A DNA stretch of 37,613 bases from Gammaproteobacteria bacterium (GCA_003248125.1 QJXZ01000212.1:1-37613), one strand, 5' to 3'; counted from the stretch's first letter, positions 18,353 to 27,853 are shown. Numbers and translations: made by a program. The notes: generated by a model not told the origin, from the sequence alone.

Positions 18353-20560
18353 CTAGCGGTGCATCTTGCGCAGGCTGCCGATCACCGCCTCCAAAGCACG
18401 ATCGAAGACCTGCGATTCGTCCAAGATCGTCAGCGCCTTGCTCTCGAGTTCGGTTGCAAGTTCCATTCGATTGCGTTCGGCAACCTTCATGCCGCGTCGA
18501 TTGACGAAGATGTACTTGTTGCCCGGTTGTATGATCGCTGCCAATTTGCAGCGGATCCGTTCGTCTAGATCGTTGTTCATCTCGACCCACACGCCTTCGG
18601 TCAGGCGATTGATCTGACGAACTAATTCGGGTGCGGGGTCGGGATCGGCCAACGACAACCGATCATCCGCACTCGATAGCACGATCTCCTCCATCACGGG
18701 CAGCGTGTCTTGCTCGTCATGCGCATTTCGGACGTCGTCCTCTAGGAAGGCCCGATCGCCGTCGCTGATAATCTCGAGGCATCGCTGTAGCGCGCTGATC
18801 TGCGTCTCGATGTCGCCCTGGGGAAGGCCGAGATCGCGCATTCCCGCCTCGATACGTCCGAGCAGCAGGGGGGTTTCACGCTCGCGGCGTTCCACTTCAC
18901 CGATGTCTTCGAGCGGTTGCGCGCTCCAAAGCAGATCGTCGAAGACGGTCAGTGCTTCGATCCACTCCATACTGTCGGTGCCGTGGCGTACGCACAGATA
19001 CACGAGCACGCGGCTCATCGTGTCGCTGATGAAGCGACCGATTTCTTCTGGCAATCGCAGCCCGCTCGCCTTCTGATTGACCAACCGTTCGACTGCTTGT
19101 TTGGCAGCGATGGTCTTCAATTTGCCGGATTCGGACTCCTTGACACGCTGCTCCACGATTTGCGCGCGATGCCGATCACGATTGACGAAAGTGCGTAGCT
19201 CCGATACTAGCGACTCGAACAGCGTCGGATCGTCCTCGAAGTTGTTGAGCACGCGCAACACGACCGATTCGATCTTGTTGTACAGCGCATCGCGCTTGAG
19301 TTCAGCACTGGAGCTCCAGCCAATACCGGCGCTCGACAGCTCGTTCAAGAGCTGTCGTGCCGGGTGACTCGGCTTGCCGAAGAAGCTCTTGTCGATGACC
19401 GCGACTTTGAGTATCGGGATCTGCAGCCGCGCGATCAGGGCCTTCATTGGAATCGCGAGGTTGCGGTCGTTGAGGATGAAGTCGAACAGCATGCCGATCA
19501 CGTTGACAGTGTCTTCGTCGGCTCGGTTCATGCTGCCCGCTGTTTGTTCGGCCGGATTAACGGCGCGCGTGATCACGAGTTGGCGAAGATCGACGCGGGC
19601 GGGCGGTTGATCAATGTCGATCGGCACCGCGGAGATGTCGGTTTGCGCCGCCGACAGCGCCGTCATGAGGTCGGTCGTGGAGATCAGGGGCCCCGTGACC
19701 TGCGGTGCCGAATTGCCGTGGCCGCCACCCGTGCCGGCCAGCAACTGTTGAAGCAGCGCAAAACCGCCGTCCGACGACGTTGCCCCGATCGAGGTCGCGG
19801 CCTGTTCGGATTGGGATTGCCCTGCGCGGGGCTGAGAGCGACGGGATTGCGTCTTCTTGACCGACGTGCGTAGATCCGCGAGCACACCGGCTTCGGCCAT
19901 CAGCCGATTGGCTTCATCGTATGTGGCAGCAAGCTGCTCCATCACGTGGCGTTCGAACAGCTTGAGCAGAATGATGCGCACCTTGATGTCGAGCACCAGA
20001 TCATCCATGGCGGCGACGAAGCAGTCTGCGATGCGCTGCGGGCCCAGTGGGTTGCTGCGTTCGGTCACGGTGGTTGTGCACACAGAGTCGATACGGCGTG
20101 TGAGCTGCATGACCGGAATTGAGAACTGACTGGTGATCTTCGAGACGATGCCGGCAACCGCCACCGACATCTCGAGGTCGTCATTCTTCATCAGCGCCAT
20201 CGAATCGGCGTCGGCGTCTTGTTCCGGATCTGCCGATTTATCGAGCAACGCGTCGAAGCCTGCCGCGATGTGCTGGACGAAGCTCGCGATCATCTGCTTG
20301 CGCCGTAAGCGTAGCTCGCGCATGGAGTCGAAATACATGTTCTGGTCGGCATCGTTGCGCGAACGGTCGGCCATCTCGAACAATGCGTCGTCGACGTTGT
20401 TGAACAGCCCCTGCACGAGATCGGTCAACGCCTTTTTCGCGCTCTGGCGTACCGTGTGCATGATGGGTGCGAGCGCGTGTGCGCCGCGTCCGGCAGCATC
20501 CTCCACCGCGCTCAAATGAACGACCTTCGGTGATCGGGTCACGACCTGTGTCTCCCACAT
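18353..20560 (-). CDS. DUF1631 family protein
   Basis: A 735-residue soluble, highly charged, mostly helical protein of the DUF1631 family, widespread in gamma- and betaproteobacteria. Family-like stretches include VQGLFNNVDDALFEMAD near residue 50, LLELSS-type LLNELSSAGIGWSS near 405, and a C-terminal PGNKYIFVNRRGMKVAERNR near 695 that looks like a PilZ-type beta segment. No catalytic motif is evident. A low-complexity Gln/Ser-rich linker lies near 235-265. The ATG lacks a clear ribosome site; a GTG six codons later has GGGAG nine bases upstream and may be the true start. The biochemical role of the family is not established. Confidence 0.8.
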   Translation of the reverse strand: MWETQVVTRSPKVVHLSAVEDAAGRGAHALAPIMHTVRQSAKKALTDLVQGLFNNVDDALFEMADRSRNDADQNMYFDSMRELRLRRKQMIASFVQHIAAGFDALLDKSADPEQDADADSMALMKNDDLEMSVAVAGIVSKITSQFSIPVMQLTRRIDSVCTTTVTERSNPLGPQRIADCFVAAMDDLVLDIKVRIILLKLFERHVMEQLAATYDEANRLMAEAGVLADLRTSVKKTQSRRSQPRAGQSQSEQAATSIGATSSDGGFALLQQLLAGTGGGHGNSAPQVTGPLISTTDLMTALSAAQTDISAVPIDIDQPPARVDLRQLVITRAVNPAEQTAGSMNRADEDTVNVIGMLFDFILNDRNLAIPMKALIARLQIPILKVAVIDKSFFGKPSHPARQLLNELSSAGIGWSSSAELKRDALYNKIESVVLRVLNNFEDDPTLFESLVSELRTFVNRDRHRAQIVEQRVKESESGKLKTIAAKQAVERLVNQKASGLRLPEEIGRFISDTMSRVLVYLCVRHGTDSMEWIEALTVFDDLLWSAQPLEDIGEVERRERETPLLLGRIEAGMRDLGLPQGDIETQISALQRCLEIISDGDRAFLEDDVRNAHDEQDTLPVMEEIVLSSADDRLSLADPDPAPELVRQINRLTEGVWVEMNNDLDERIRCKLAAIIQPGNKYIFVNRRGMKVAERNRMELATELESKALTILDESQVFDRALEAVIGSLRKMHR

Positions 20561-20752
20561 CTATGCGCGGGATTACAACATCATCACGGCGCGCTCGACG
20601 CGACGTTGATTCAGCGCACAGCGTGACTGCCATCACAAATCGAGGGCTGGATCCAAGCCACGAACAGAGTGTTACACGGTCGGTGAAAGGCGCGTGCGGT
20701 CCGCTTTGGCCGGGCGAGTGGCTGCTAGGTACGAGGCGCTAAGGACGATCCT

Positions 20753-21211
20753 CTAGCGAGCACCCGCTTGGGCGTGGTACTCGCGCCAGTCGAGAATGTC
20801 CGTGGCGGCGCCCGACTTGAGCTGCACACCCACCGCCCATTCCTCGCCTTCGGGCATTGGCCTCACCCAACGTACTTCGCCGGCAAGGAAGAATTTTCCA
20901 GGCCGACTGCGCACGTCGACCCATAAGTCGAGCAGAGTGCCCTGAGGCAAGCTGGTGTTGGTACGAAATTGAATACCGCCGACCGACAGGTTCATCGCGG
21001 TGCACGATACCGTAGTGCCGACCAGATCGGGGTCGGCCGCGGCGAGCACGACTTGGACGAACAGGCGGTCATCGCTCTCGACGCGTGCATGCATGCGCTT
21101 CTCGTCACGCAGCCGCGACGGGCGAGGGGCGGAACCGGGCAGACCCACGCCCCGATTGCGCATCCGTTCCCGCACACTGTTCAACTCGATCACGTTGTCT
21201 GCTCTCGTCAT
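20753..21211 (-). CDS. PilZ domain protein
   Basis: A 152-residue protein with a PilZ-like domain, a fold that often binds cyclic di-GMP. The basic segment RDEKRMHARVESDDR near residue 38 corresponds to the RxxxR region. The NLSVGGIQF stretch near 82 matches the D/NxSxxG motif, and the typical WVRPMPEGEEWAVGVQ stretch follows near 120. In the first motif the second arginine is displaced, so binding of the nucleotide is uncertain. The ATG at 21209-21211 is favoured over in-frame GTG/TTG codons up to 21241; no strong ribosome site decides. It lies 192 bases upstream of DUF1631 on the same strand. Confidence 0.75.
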   Translation of the reverse strand: MTRADNVIELNSVRERMRNRGVGLPGSAPRPSRLRDEKRMHARVESDDRLFVQVVLAAADPDLVGTTVSCTAMNLSVGGIQFRTNTSLPQGTLLDLWVDVRSRPGKFFLAGEVRWVRPMPEGEEWAVGVQLKSGAATDILDWREYHAQAGAR

Positions 21212-21324
21212 GTTCGTCGGCACTGTCAGTATCGCTCGCAATCACGCGCGAAGGTCGACGGCTCGCAAAGCTGAAGCGAGATTCGTGCCAGCCTATCGAT
21301 TTCTTTATTTTTCATAAAGTTACA

Positions 21325-21432
21325 CTGAGTATTTGATACTCGGCCTCGGTTCCTTCGCCCCAAAGGGCGGCCCCTGCCAATAGCGGGTGGGCCGCATCCG
21401 GTAGGGATGTGACGATAATTTTCACCATCGTC
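21325..21432 (+). promoter_or_regulatory. Hairpin-rich leader upstream of pyrF
   Basis: Five potential stems lie in a row. CTGAGTAT pairs with ATACTCGG across TTG (21325-21343, one G-T pair). CGCCC pairs with GGGCG (21356-21369), GGCCC with GGGCC (21369-21393), CATCC with GGATG (21395-21409), and GACGAT with ATCGTC (21411-21432). The second and third share a base at 21369. A TATACT hexamer at 21435-21440 could be a -10 with no good -35. The region precedes pyrF and follows the divergent PilZ gene, so it may be a structured leader or a small RNA. It matches no riboswitch class I recognise. Confidence 0.3.
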
Positions 21433-21467
21433 GATATACTCCCTCGGAAGCATCATACGCATCCCCT

Positions 21468-22307
21468 GTGAGTCGTCGACCGCCCTTTCCGCAACAGTTG
21501 GTAAATGCCTGGGCGGCGCAATCCTCGCTGCTGTGTGTGGGGCTCGACCCCATTCCCGAGCGTTTTCCGAACGGCGTCAGCCGCGATCCCGCCGGCTGCT
21601 TCGAATTCTGTCGGCGTATCGCTGACGCGGTGGCTGACTCGGTGTGCGCGTTCAAGCCGCAATTCGCACACTTCGCCGCCCTCGGTGCCGAACGCGAGCT
21701 AGCCGAGCTCATTGCCTACTTACACGATCGTCACCCGCACGTGCCGGTGATCCTGGATGCCAAGCGCGGTGATATCGGCAGCACCGCGGAACGCTACGCG
21801 CAAGAAGCGTTCGTTCGTTACGACGCCGATGCGATCACTGTAAACCCGTTCCTAGGACCCGAGAGTCTGGCGCCGTTTCTTGCTTGGCAGGATCGCGGTG
21901 TCGTGGTCTTGTGCCGCACCAGCAACCCGGACAGTGCCTGGCTGCAGGGCAGTGGTTCGGATACGGCGCCTGCGTATCTCAAAATCGCGGCAGCGGCAGC
22001 GGAATGGAATCGGCATGGCAACGTCATGCTGGTCACCGGCGCGACCTATCCAAAAGAGCTTGGTCGCATACGCGCGGTCGCGCCCAATGTGACGCTTCTG
22101 GTACCGGGTCTTGGCAGCCAAGGCGGCGATTTGCGCGCATCGCTCGCCGCCGGCCTCGATAGCCGAGGACGCGGCTTGGTATTCAACGTTGCTCGCGAAG
22201 TCCTCTATGCCGCCGAGGACGAAACCTTCGAGGCAGCCGCACGCAACGCAGCAGCGATGTGGCGCGAACGCATCGAACTTTGCCGCGCCGATGTACGGGG
22301 TCTGTGA
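21468..22307 (+). CDS. pyrF: Orotidine-5'-phosphate decarboxylase, long type-2 form
   Basis: A 279-residue enzyme that decarboxylates OMP to UMP, the last step of pyrimidine synthesis. The active-site signature DAKRGDIGSTAERYA near residue 93 contains the Lys and paired Asp of the family in the type-2 form. LCVGLDPIPERFP near the start and VTVNPFLG-like AITVNPFLGPESL near 122 are further hallmarks; VPGLGSQGGD near 212 marks the phosphate site. The length (about 275) matches type-2 enzymes rather than the roughly 235-residue E. coli form. The start is GTG without a clear ribosome site; TTG or later starts seem less likely because MSRRPPFPQQL fits the family's N-terminus. Confidence 0.93.
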   Translation: MSRRPPFPQQLVNAWAAQSSLLCVGLDPIPERFPNGVSRDPAGCFEFCRRIADAVADSVCAFKPQFAHFAALGAERELAELIAYLHDRHPHVPVILDAKRGDIGSTAERYAQEAFVRYDADAITVNPFLGPESLAPFLAWQDRGVVVLCRTSNPDSAWLQGSGSDTAPAYLKIAAAAAEWNRHGNVMLVTGATYPKELGRIRAVAPNVTLLVPGLGSQGGDLRASLAAGLDSRGRGLVFNVAREVLYAAEDETFEAAARNAAAMWRERIELCRADVRGL

Positions 22308-22627
22308 AGATTGTCCGCTAACCATCTGAATAAAAACAATATCCGGACCCAGTGCCACGTGCACAGGTGGTTACAAACCACTAGCCGCGCGCAGACCCTG
22401 TGCTGCGTTACACTAGCCGTTGCTTCCGGAAGCATTGGCGCGAGTCGAGTGAACGACTCGTCGCAACCATCACCGTGCGCAGGGAGTCGCGAGCAGTAGA
22501 AGACCGACTTCCGGGCGTGGCATAACGCACCCGACCGATGGGGGGTCGCGGGCAACCACGCGGCGTAGTTCGCGCACCTTCAGCGCGAGTCGCGCAAAAG
22601 CCGAACGTCCAAGAGGAGTCGCACGGG
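22308..22627. other. Spacer with inverted repeats between pyrF and the histidine kinase
   Basis: No gene is seen in 320 bases, but symmetry is dense. There is a GTGGTT/AACCAC hairpin with loop ACA at 22367-22381, a perfect 12-base palindrome GCTTCCGGAAGC at 22422-22433, and a seven-base stem CGAGTCG/CGACTCG with a six-base loop at 22441-22460. CACTAGCCG occurs twice, at 22379-22387 and 22411-22419. This could be an operator region for the kinase gene or a small RNA. No uridine run follows the hairpins, so a simple terminator is unlikely. Confidence 0.4.
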
Positions 22628-24466
22628 TTGACGCCTGACGCCGTTTTGAGTCGTTACCTCGATTTGGTGGCCGGCCGTGAGGTCGAGCCAGCGGCACTCT
22701 ATCGCCTGCTCGCCATCGATGCGGATCTGTTGTATCGCTGGGTTTCGACCTTGGGCTGTGCCACCACGCCTGCCGCGATTCAGTCCGCACTTGCGGCACT
22801 GCCGCGCGGATCGCGGGCCGGATTCGCGCGTGCGCAAGTATGGTCGGTGGTGCCACTCGGCGGCGGCGTGAGGCTCGGTCTCGATCAATGGCGGGCGGTC
22901 TTGGTCGCATCGTGCCTGGCTGAAGTGTTGGTGGTTGGCCTCGACGGCGTCGATGCCGACGCGACCCGGTTGCGCGTGCTGCTGGCGGGGTCGGGTGTAC
23001 AAATCGAATCCGATCCGCTGATGGCGGAACTGGCGACCTTTCGCGGCGTCGACCCGGCGCTGCTCGTCGATGCGCACCCGGTGCTGCGTGCATTTGCAGT
23101 CTCCGAAGCACTCGAGCACCACGGCCGCGCGCAAGCTGCTGGACTTGCGCTCGAGCTGTTCGCCATCGAGGAAACGGCGTTTGCAGACTGCATGCAACGC
23201 GCCGAAGCCCGCGCCGGTGCGCTGATCGATGCTGCCGGCGTTACGTTGGAGACGGCCGAAGGGTGGTTCGAGCCGCTATGGATTCAGGCGCAAGTGGCGG
23301 CCTTTTCGATGGTCATGGGCCGCGAATCGGACGTTCCAGCACTGGAGCGCCTGGGTGCCCAGGTCGCTCGTGCGCTATTCAATCACGAGCCACGTGTGTT
23401 CCTGCTCAACACACAGCAGAGTGTCCTCGAGGGTACCGGTAGCGACGACCTCGCCGTGCTGCGTTTAGCAGTTGCCACGTCTCCGAGTCGCGTCGCGAGT
23501 GCCGTGCGCAGCGGCGAGGATACGGTCATCGAAGAGAGCGCAGAGTCGACCGTCGCTGACCGACAGATCCTTCGTCGGCTGGGCACAGACACCGCAATCG
23601 TCAGCGTGCTGCGCGACGTCGACACAGTGCTGGGCGCGCTGGTGTTCCGTTCGAGCGAAGAAGATTCGAGTCAATCCGTAGCTCTGATGGCTGGATTCGC
23701 GGCCGAATTGGGCCATTGGATGGGCGCCCTGCGGCGCAACGCAATGGCCGTGCGTAAGGGCCTCGATGCGTATCGTGCGCAGCACGAGAAGCGGCTGCGC
23801 GAGATCGTGCACGAAGCCAACAACCCGCTCTCGATCGTGCACAACTACTTGCACATCCTCGAGCTGCGCTTGAAGGACTACCCGGAGACCCACGAACCCC
23901 TCCGTCTGATTGCAGCAGAAGTGCGCCGCGCCGGCACGATCATTCGCAAAGCGACCGAATTTCCCGCACCGCAGCCGGTAGCGGCGGATACCGCCTTGCC
24001 ACGTAGAGCAGAGATCGACGTGAACGCTGTTGCGCGGGCAGTAACGGAGTTGGTCGGTGCGAGCGCCATGCGCGCGGGCATTACGGTGAACGTCACGGGT
24101 GAGGAAGGGGCGCTGACGATCAGGTCGGACCGCGATCGCCTGATGCAGGTGCTCACCAATCTCACCCGCAATGCGGTCGAAGCAATGGCTGCCGGCGGGC
24201 AACTCACGATCGAAACCCGCCGTGGCGTGTATCGCGCCGGTAAGGCTGGCGTCGAGATCATCGTTCGCGACGACGGCCCGGGACTACCCGCCGCCGTGCT
24301 CGATCGTATCTACGACCCGAAGGCCAGCAGCAAAGGCGGCGAGCATGCAGGACTGGGTCTGCACATCAGTGCACGGGTCGTCGATGAACTAGGTGGTGCC
24401 ATGGATGTACGAACCGCTCCTGGAAAGGGCACCGAATTTTCGATCTTTCTCCCCGACTCGGTCTAG
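22628..24466 (+). CDS. Soluble sensor histidine kinase with HDOD-like and GAF-like N-terminal regions
   Basis: A 612-residue kinase without membrane helices. Residues 1-200 are helical and resemble a degenerate HDOD domain (VLSRYLDLVAGREVEPAALY). A region around 255-375 looks GAF-like. The phospho-accepting histidine is about H395 in REIVHEANNPLSIVHNYL, followed by the ATPase domain with N box LTNLTRNAVEAM, G1 VRDDGPGLP and G2 GLGLHIS. The TTG start at 22628 is chosen because GAGGAG lies nine bases upstream; the frame is open for 30 codons more but those look non-coding. No receiver domain or adjacent response regulator is present; the nearest regulator is the UvrY-like gene 2.7 kb away. Domain calls in the N-terminal half are tentative. 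Confidence 0.82.
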   Translation: MTPDAVLSRYLDLVAGREVEPAALYRLLAIDADLLYRWVSTLGCATTPAAIQSALAALPRGSRAGFARAQVWSVVPLGGGVRLGLDQWRAVLVASCLAEVLVVGLDGVDADATRLRVLLAGSGVQIESDPLMAELATFRGVDPALLVDAHPVLRAFAVSEALEHHGRAQAAGLALELFAIEETAFADCMQRAEARAGALIDAAGVTLETAEGWFEPLWIQAQVAAFSMVMGRESDVPALERLGAQVARALFNHEPRVFLLNTQQSVLEGTGSDDLAVLRLAVATSPSRVASAVRSGEDTVIEESAESTVADRQILRRLGTDTAIVSVLRDVDTVLGALVFRSSEEDSSQSVALMAGFAAELGHWMGALRRNAMAVRKGLDAYRAQHEKRLREIVHEANNPLSIVHNYLHILELRLKDYPETHEPLRLIAAEVRRAGTIIRKATEFPAPQPVAADTALPRRAEIDVNAVARAVTELVGASAMRAGITVNVTGEEGALTIRSDRDRLMQVLTNLTRNAVEAMAAGGQLTIETRRGVYRAGKAGVEIIVRDDGPGLPAAVLDRIYDPKASSKGGEHAGLGLHISARVVDELGGAMDVRTAPGKGTEFSIFLPDSV

Positions 24467-24481
24467 CACCCGCGCCACGTA

Positions 24482-25639
24482 TCACGCGTGGTCGCGGATC
24501 ATGTTGCGCGCAATCAGCGTCTGCTGAATCTGGCTGGTGCCTTCGTAAATCCGAAACAGGCGCACGTCGCGGTAGAACCGTTCGATGCCGTACTCCTCCA
24601 TGTAACCTGCGCCACCGAAGATCTGTACGGCGCGATCGGCGACGCGGCCAACCATCTCGGATGCGAACAGCTTGCAGCAAGCGGCCCATGTCGTGACGCG
24701 TTCACCGCCGTCGCGCCGGCGGGCGGCATCGAGCACCATGCATTGGGCCGCATACGCCTCGGTGCGGCTGTCCGCGAGCATCGCCTGGATCAACTGAAAC
24801 TCGGCGATGGGTTGGCCGAACTGCTTGCGCTCCATCGCGTAGCTCAGGCTGTCGCTAATTAATCGTTCGGCACAGCCCACGGCCAACGCGCTGATGTGTA
24901 ACCGGCCCCTGTCGAGCGTTTTCATGGCGGTCGCAAAACCCTTGTTCAGCAGTTCACGACCGCCAAGCAAGGCATCTTCCCGGACCCAGCAATCGTCGAA
25001 CACAACGTCGCAGACATGCGCACCCTGCTGCCCCATCTTGCGGTTGGGTTTGCCGAGCACGATACCCTTCGTGTCGGCGTCGATCAGGAATGCCGATACG
25101 CCGGCGGCTCCGGTTGTGTTCGGATCGGTCCGCGCGAAGACCGTGAACAGATTTGCCTGGGGCGCGTTCGTGATGAAGCGCTTGGTGCCATTGATCAAGA
25201 AGCCGCCATTATGGGGCCGCGCTGCCGTGGTCAACGATCCGGCATCGGAACCCGCGTCTGGTTCGGTGAGCGCGAAACTGCCGATCAACTCGCCGCTCGC
25301 GAGCCCCGGCAGGTAGCGACGCTTCTGCGCCTCGGTGCCGTCCATCACGAGACCTTGTGAGCCGATCCCGTTGTTGGTACCGATCACCGATCGAAACGCC
25401 GGCGACGTCCACCCGAGTTCCATGACCACCCGACACTCCTCCTCTGTGCCTAGGCCAAGGCCGCCGTAGCTCTCTGGGACGGTGAGGCCAAACAAACCGA
25501 GCTCGCGCATCTGCGCGACGATGCGCTCGGGAATTCGATCTTCTCGCGCGACCTGCGATTCGAGCGGCACCAGCTCGGTGCGCACGAACCGGCGGACCGT
25601 ATCCAGCAATTGCGTCAACGTCGTCGCATCGAGCGCCAT
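24482..25639 (-). CDS. Acyl-CoA dehydrogenase
   Basis: A 385-residue FAD enzyme that introduces the alpha-beta double bond into acyl-CoA. FAD/substrate signatures are [14 protein letters not shown] near residue 122, KRFITNAP near 155, and the C-terminal catalytic segment [11 protein letters not shown], where the glutamate of YEGTS is the expected base as in short-chain enzymes. [16 protein letters not shown] before it is typical. The length is normal for the short/medium-chain group. The start has GGAGAG six bases upstream. Chain-length specificity cannot be read. It is divergent from a glutaryl-CoA dehydrogenase-like gene with 125 bases between. Confidence 0.92.
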   Translation of the reverse strand: MALDATTLTQLLDTVRRFVRTELVPLESQVAREDRIPERIVAQMRELGLFGLTVPESYGGLGLGTEEECRVVMELGWTSPAFRSVIGTNNGIGSQGLVMDGTEAQKRRYLPGLASGELIGSFALTEPDAGSDAGSLTTAARPHNGGFLINGTKRFITNAPQANLFTVFARTDPNTTGAAGVSAFLIDADTKGIVLGKPNRKMGQQGAHVCDVVFDDCWVREDALLGGRELLNKGFATAMKTLDRGRLHISALAVGCAERLISDSLSYAMERKQFGQPIAEFQLIQAMLADSRTEAYAAQCMVLDAARRRDGGERVTTWAACCKLFASEMVGRVADRAVQIFGGAGYMEEYGIERFYRDVRLFRIYEGTSQIQQTLIARNMIRDHA

Positions 25640-25764
25640 GGCAACTCTCCGAGAACACCTGGCGACAGTCTACGAAGTGGCTCAGGGGCGCGCCACGTTG
25701 CGAGGCTGGGCGCCCTCCATTAGCCTTCGCGGCGCCCAACCACGCCAACCAGGGAGCACCCGCA

Positions 25765-26952
25765 GTGGCACAAGCGCGCGCAAATTTCGTCTGGGACGAT
25801 CCTTTTCTGCTCGATGACGAACTGTCGACCGATGAACGTCTGGTGCGCGACACTGCGCGCGAGTATGCCCAAGAAAAGCTGTTTCCCCGTGTCCTCAGCG
25901 CCAATCGCGAGGAGCGCTTCGATCGCGAGATCATGAATGAATTCGGCGCCCTGGGAATGCTCGGCGCGACGCTGCCCGGCAAATACGGTTGCGCCGAAGT
26001 GAATTACGTCTGTTATGGCCTGATGGCGCGTGAGGTGGAGCGCGTCGACTCGGGCTATCGCTCGGCCATGAGTGTGCAGTCGTCTCTCGTCATGCATCCG
26101 ATCCATGCCTACGGCACTGAGGAGCAGCGTCAGAAGTACCTGCCAAAGCTCGCGACGGGCGAGTTCGTGGGCTGCTTCGGGCTCACAGAGCCGGATCATG
26201 GCTCCGATCCGGGCAGCATGGTGACGCGCGCCGAACGCGTTGCCGACGGCTACAAGCTAAACGGCGCGAAAATGTGGATCACCAACTCGCCGATCGCCGA
26301 CATCGCCGTCGTATGGGCGAAGCTCGACGGCGAGATTCGGGGTTTCATTGTCGAACGCGGTACGAAAGGATTCAGCACACCCAAAATCGAAGGCAAGATG
26401 AGTCTGCGTGCGTCTGTCACCGGCGAAATCGTACTCGACGATGCCATCGTGCCGGAATCGAACCTGTTGCCGAACGTCAAAGGATTGGGCGGCCCATTCG
26501 GTTGTTTGAATCGTGCCCGCTATGGAATCGCTTGGGGAGCCATGGGTGCTGCAGAGTTCTGCTGGCATGCGGCCCGCAGCTACACCCTCGATCGCAAGCA
26601 GTTCGGCCGTCCGCTCGCCGCGAACCAACTCATTCAGAAGAAGCTCGCCGACATGCAGACCGAGATCGCGCTCGGTCTATCGGGCGCGCTGCGTATGGGG
26701 CGCCTCATGGACGACGGGAGGTTGCCGGTCGAGGTAATCTCGCTCATGAAGCGTAACAACTGCGGCAAGGCACTCGACATTGCTCGCATGGCGCGCGACA
26801 TGCATGGCGGCAACGGAATCTCTGATGAGTTCCACGTGATTCGCCACGTGATGAACCTCGAAACCGTCAACACCTACGAAGGCACACACGACATCCATGC
26901 GTTGATTCTGGGGCGCGCGCAGACGGGGTTGCAGGCCTTCACGGGCGATTGA
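25765..26952 (+). CDS. gcdH: Glutaryl-CoA dehydrogenase-like acyl-CoA dehydrogenase
   Basis: A 395-residue flavoenzyme. The combination [18 protein letters not shown] near residue 88, [11 protein letters not shown] just after, [15 protein letters not shown] near 138 and the C-terminal [17 protein letters not shown] is characteristic of glutaryl-CoA dehydrogenase. This enzyme oxidatively decarboxylates glutaryl-CoA to crotonyl-CoA in lysine, tryptophan and benzoate breakdown. The glutamate of YEGTHD is the catalytic base. The start is GTG with GGGAG nine bases upstream. No other genes of the pathway are adjacent, and the ETF acceptor is not in the window. A closely related acyl-CoA dehydrogenase is an alternative, but the match is strong. 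Confidence 0.9.
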   Translation: MAQARANFVWDDPFLLDDELSTDERLVRDTAREYAQEKLFPRVLSANREERFDREIMNEFGALGMLGATLPGKYGCAEVNYVCYGLMAREVERVDSGYRSAMSVQSSLVMHPIHAYGTEEQRQKYLPKLATGEFVGCFGLTEPDHGSDPGSMVTRAERVADGYKLNGAKMWITNSPIADIAVVWAKLDGEIRGFIVERGTKGFSTPKIEGKMSLRASVTGEIVLDDAIVPESNLLPNVKGLGGPFGCLNRARYGIAWGAMGAAEFCWHAARSYTLDRKQFGRPLAANQLIQKKLADMQTEIALGLSGALRMGRLMDDGRLPVEVISLMKRNNCGKALDIARMARDMHGGNGISDEFHVIRHVMNLETVNTYEGTHDIHALILGRAQTGLQAFTGD

Positions 26953-27154
26953 CTCGACTGCCTCGTGCGTCGTCGGCGGGCGTATCGTCGAGCAGATGAC
27001 TGCATTTGGTTGATGGCGCCACAGCATCACACGGTGGAGGTTTCCTGGAATTCTGCGAGCCGGTCGCCGCCGTGCCTTGCTGGGCCGAGACCACTGACCT
27101 AACGTCTTACCCTCGATCGTGCCGGCGATCTGACGGGCTCATTAAGGGGGAGAC

Positions 27155-27802
27155 ATGACGATTCGGGTTCTGGTGGTAGACGATCACAGACTGGTGAGAC
27201 TCGCTCTGGCGCGCATGGTTGCCAAAGCATCGGGGATCGAGGTGGTCGGTGAAGCCGAATCCGGAGAGTCAGCAGTCGCACACTGTCGCACACTCGGCCC
27301 CGACGTAGTGCTTATGGACCTGCGCATGCCCGGCATCGGTGGCCTCGAGGCGACCCGTCGCATCATCAGACTCGAACTCGGAATCCGCGTGCTCGTGGTC
27401 TCGGCACTGGATGAAGAGCCATTCCCCGCCCAAGCGATGCGCGCCGGGGCCGCCGGATTCGTCACCAAGGGAGCATCCGCCGAGGATCTCGAGCGCGCGA
27501 TCCGTCGTGTTTTCGTCGGCCAGAAATTCATTTCCGAGCCGGTAGCACAACAGCTCGCCATGCGCGCGTTCGAACCCGAGATGGTCTCACCCTTCGACCA
27601 GCTTTCGAACCGCGAGATGCAGATCACGATGATGGTGGTCAACTGCCAGCGGGTGCAGCAAATCTCGCGAGACCTGCACTTGAGCCCGAAGACGGTGAAT
27701 AGTTACCGATACCGCATCTTCGAGAAGCTACACGTCGGCAGCGACGTGGAACTCGCACTGTTGGCGGTACGTCATGGCGTGGTCGACGTCAGACGCGCGT
27801 GA
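27155..27802 (+). CDS. uvrY: UvrY/GacA-family response regulator
   Basis: A 215-residue two-component regulator: a receiver domain with the acidic pocket at D9-D10 and phospho-accepting D55 in LMDLRMPGIGGLEATR, the lysine in FVTKGA, then a LuxR-type helix-turn-helix (ISRDLHLSPKTVNSYRYRIF). These segments correspond closely to E. coli UvrY, whose partner is BarA and which switches on small RNAs antagonising CsrA. The neighbour downstream is uvrC, as in E. coli and pseudomonads (gacA-uvrC). GGGGAG precedes the ATG. No BarA/GacS homologue is in the window; the HDOD-like kinase upstream is not of that type. Confidence 0.93.
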   Translation: MTIRVLVVDDHRLVRLALARMVAKASGIEVVGEAESGESAVAHCRTLGPDVVLMDLRMPGIGGLEATRRIIRLELGIRVLVVSALDEEPFPAQAMRAGAAGFVTKGASAEDLERAIRRVFVGQKFISEPVAQQLAMRAFEPEMVSPFDQLSNREMQITMMVVNCQRVQQISRDLHLSPKTVNSYRYRIFEKLHVGSDVELALLAVRHGVVDVRRA

Positions 27803-27853
27803 CGTTGGCTGCCGATACCCATCGATGCCATCGGGTACTGCTACCATGCCGCG

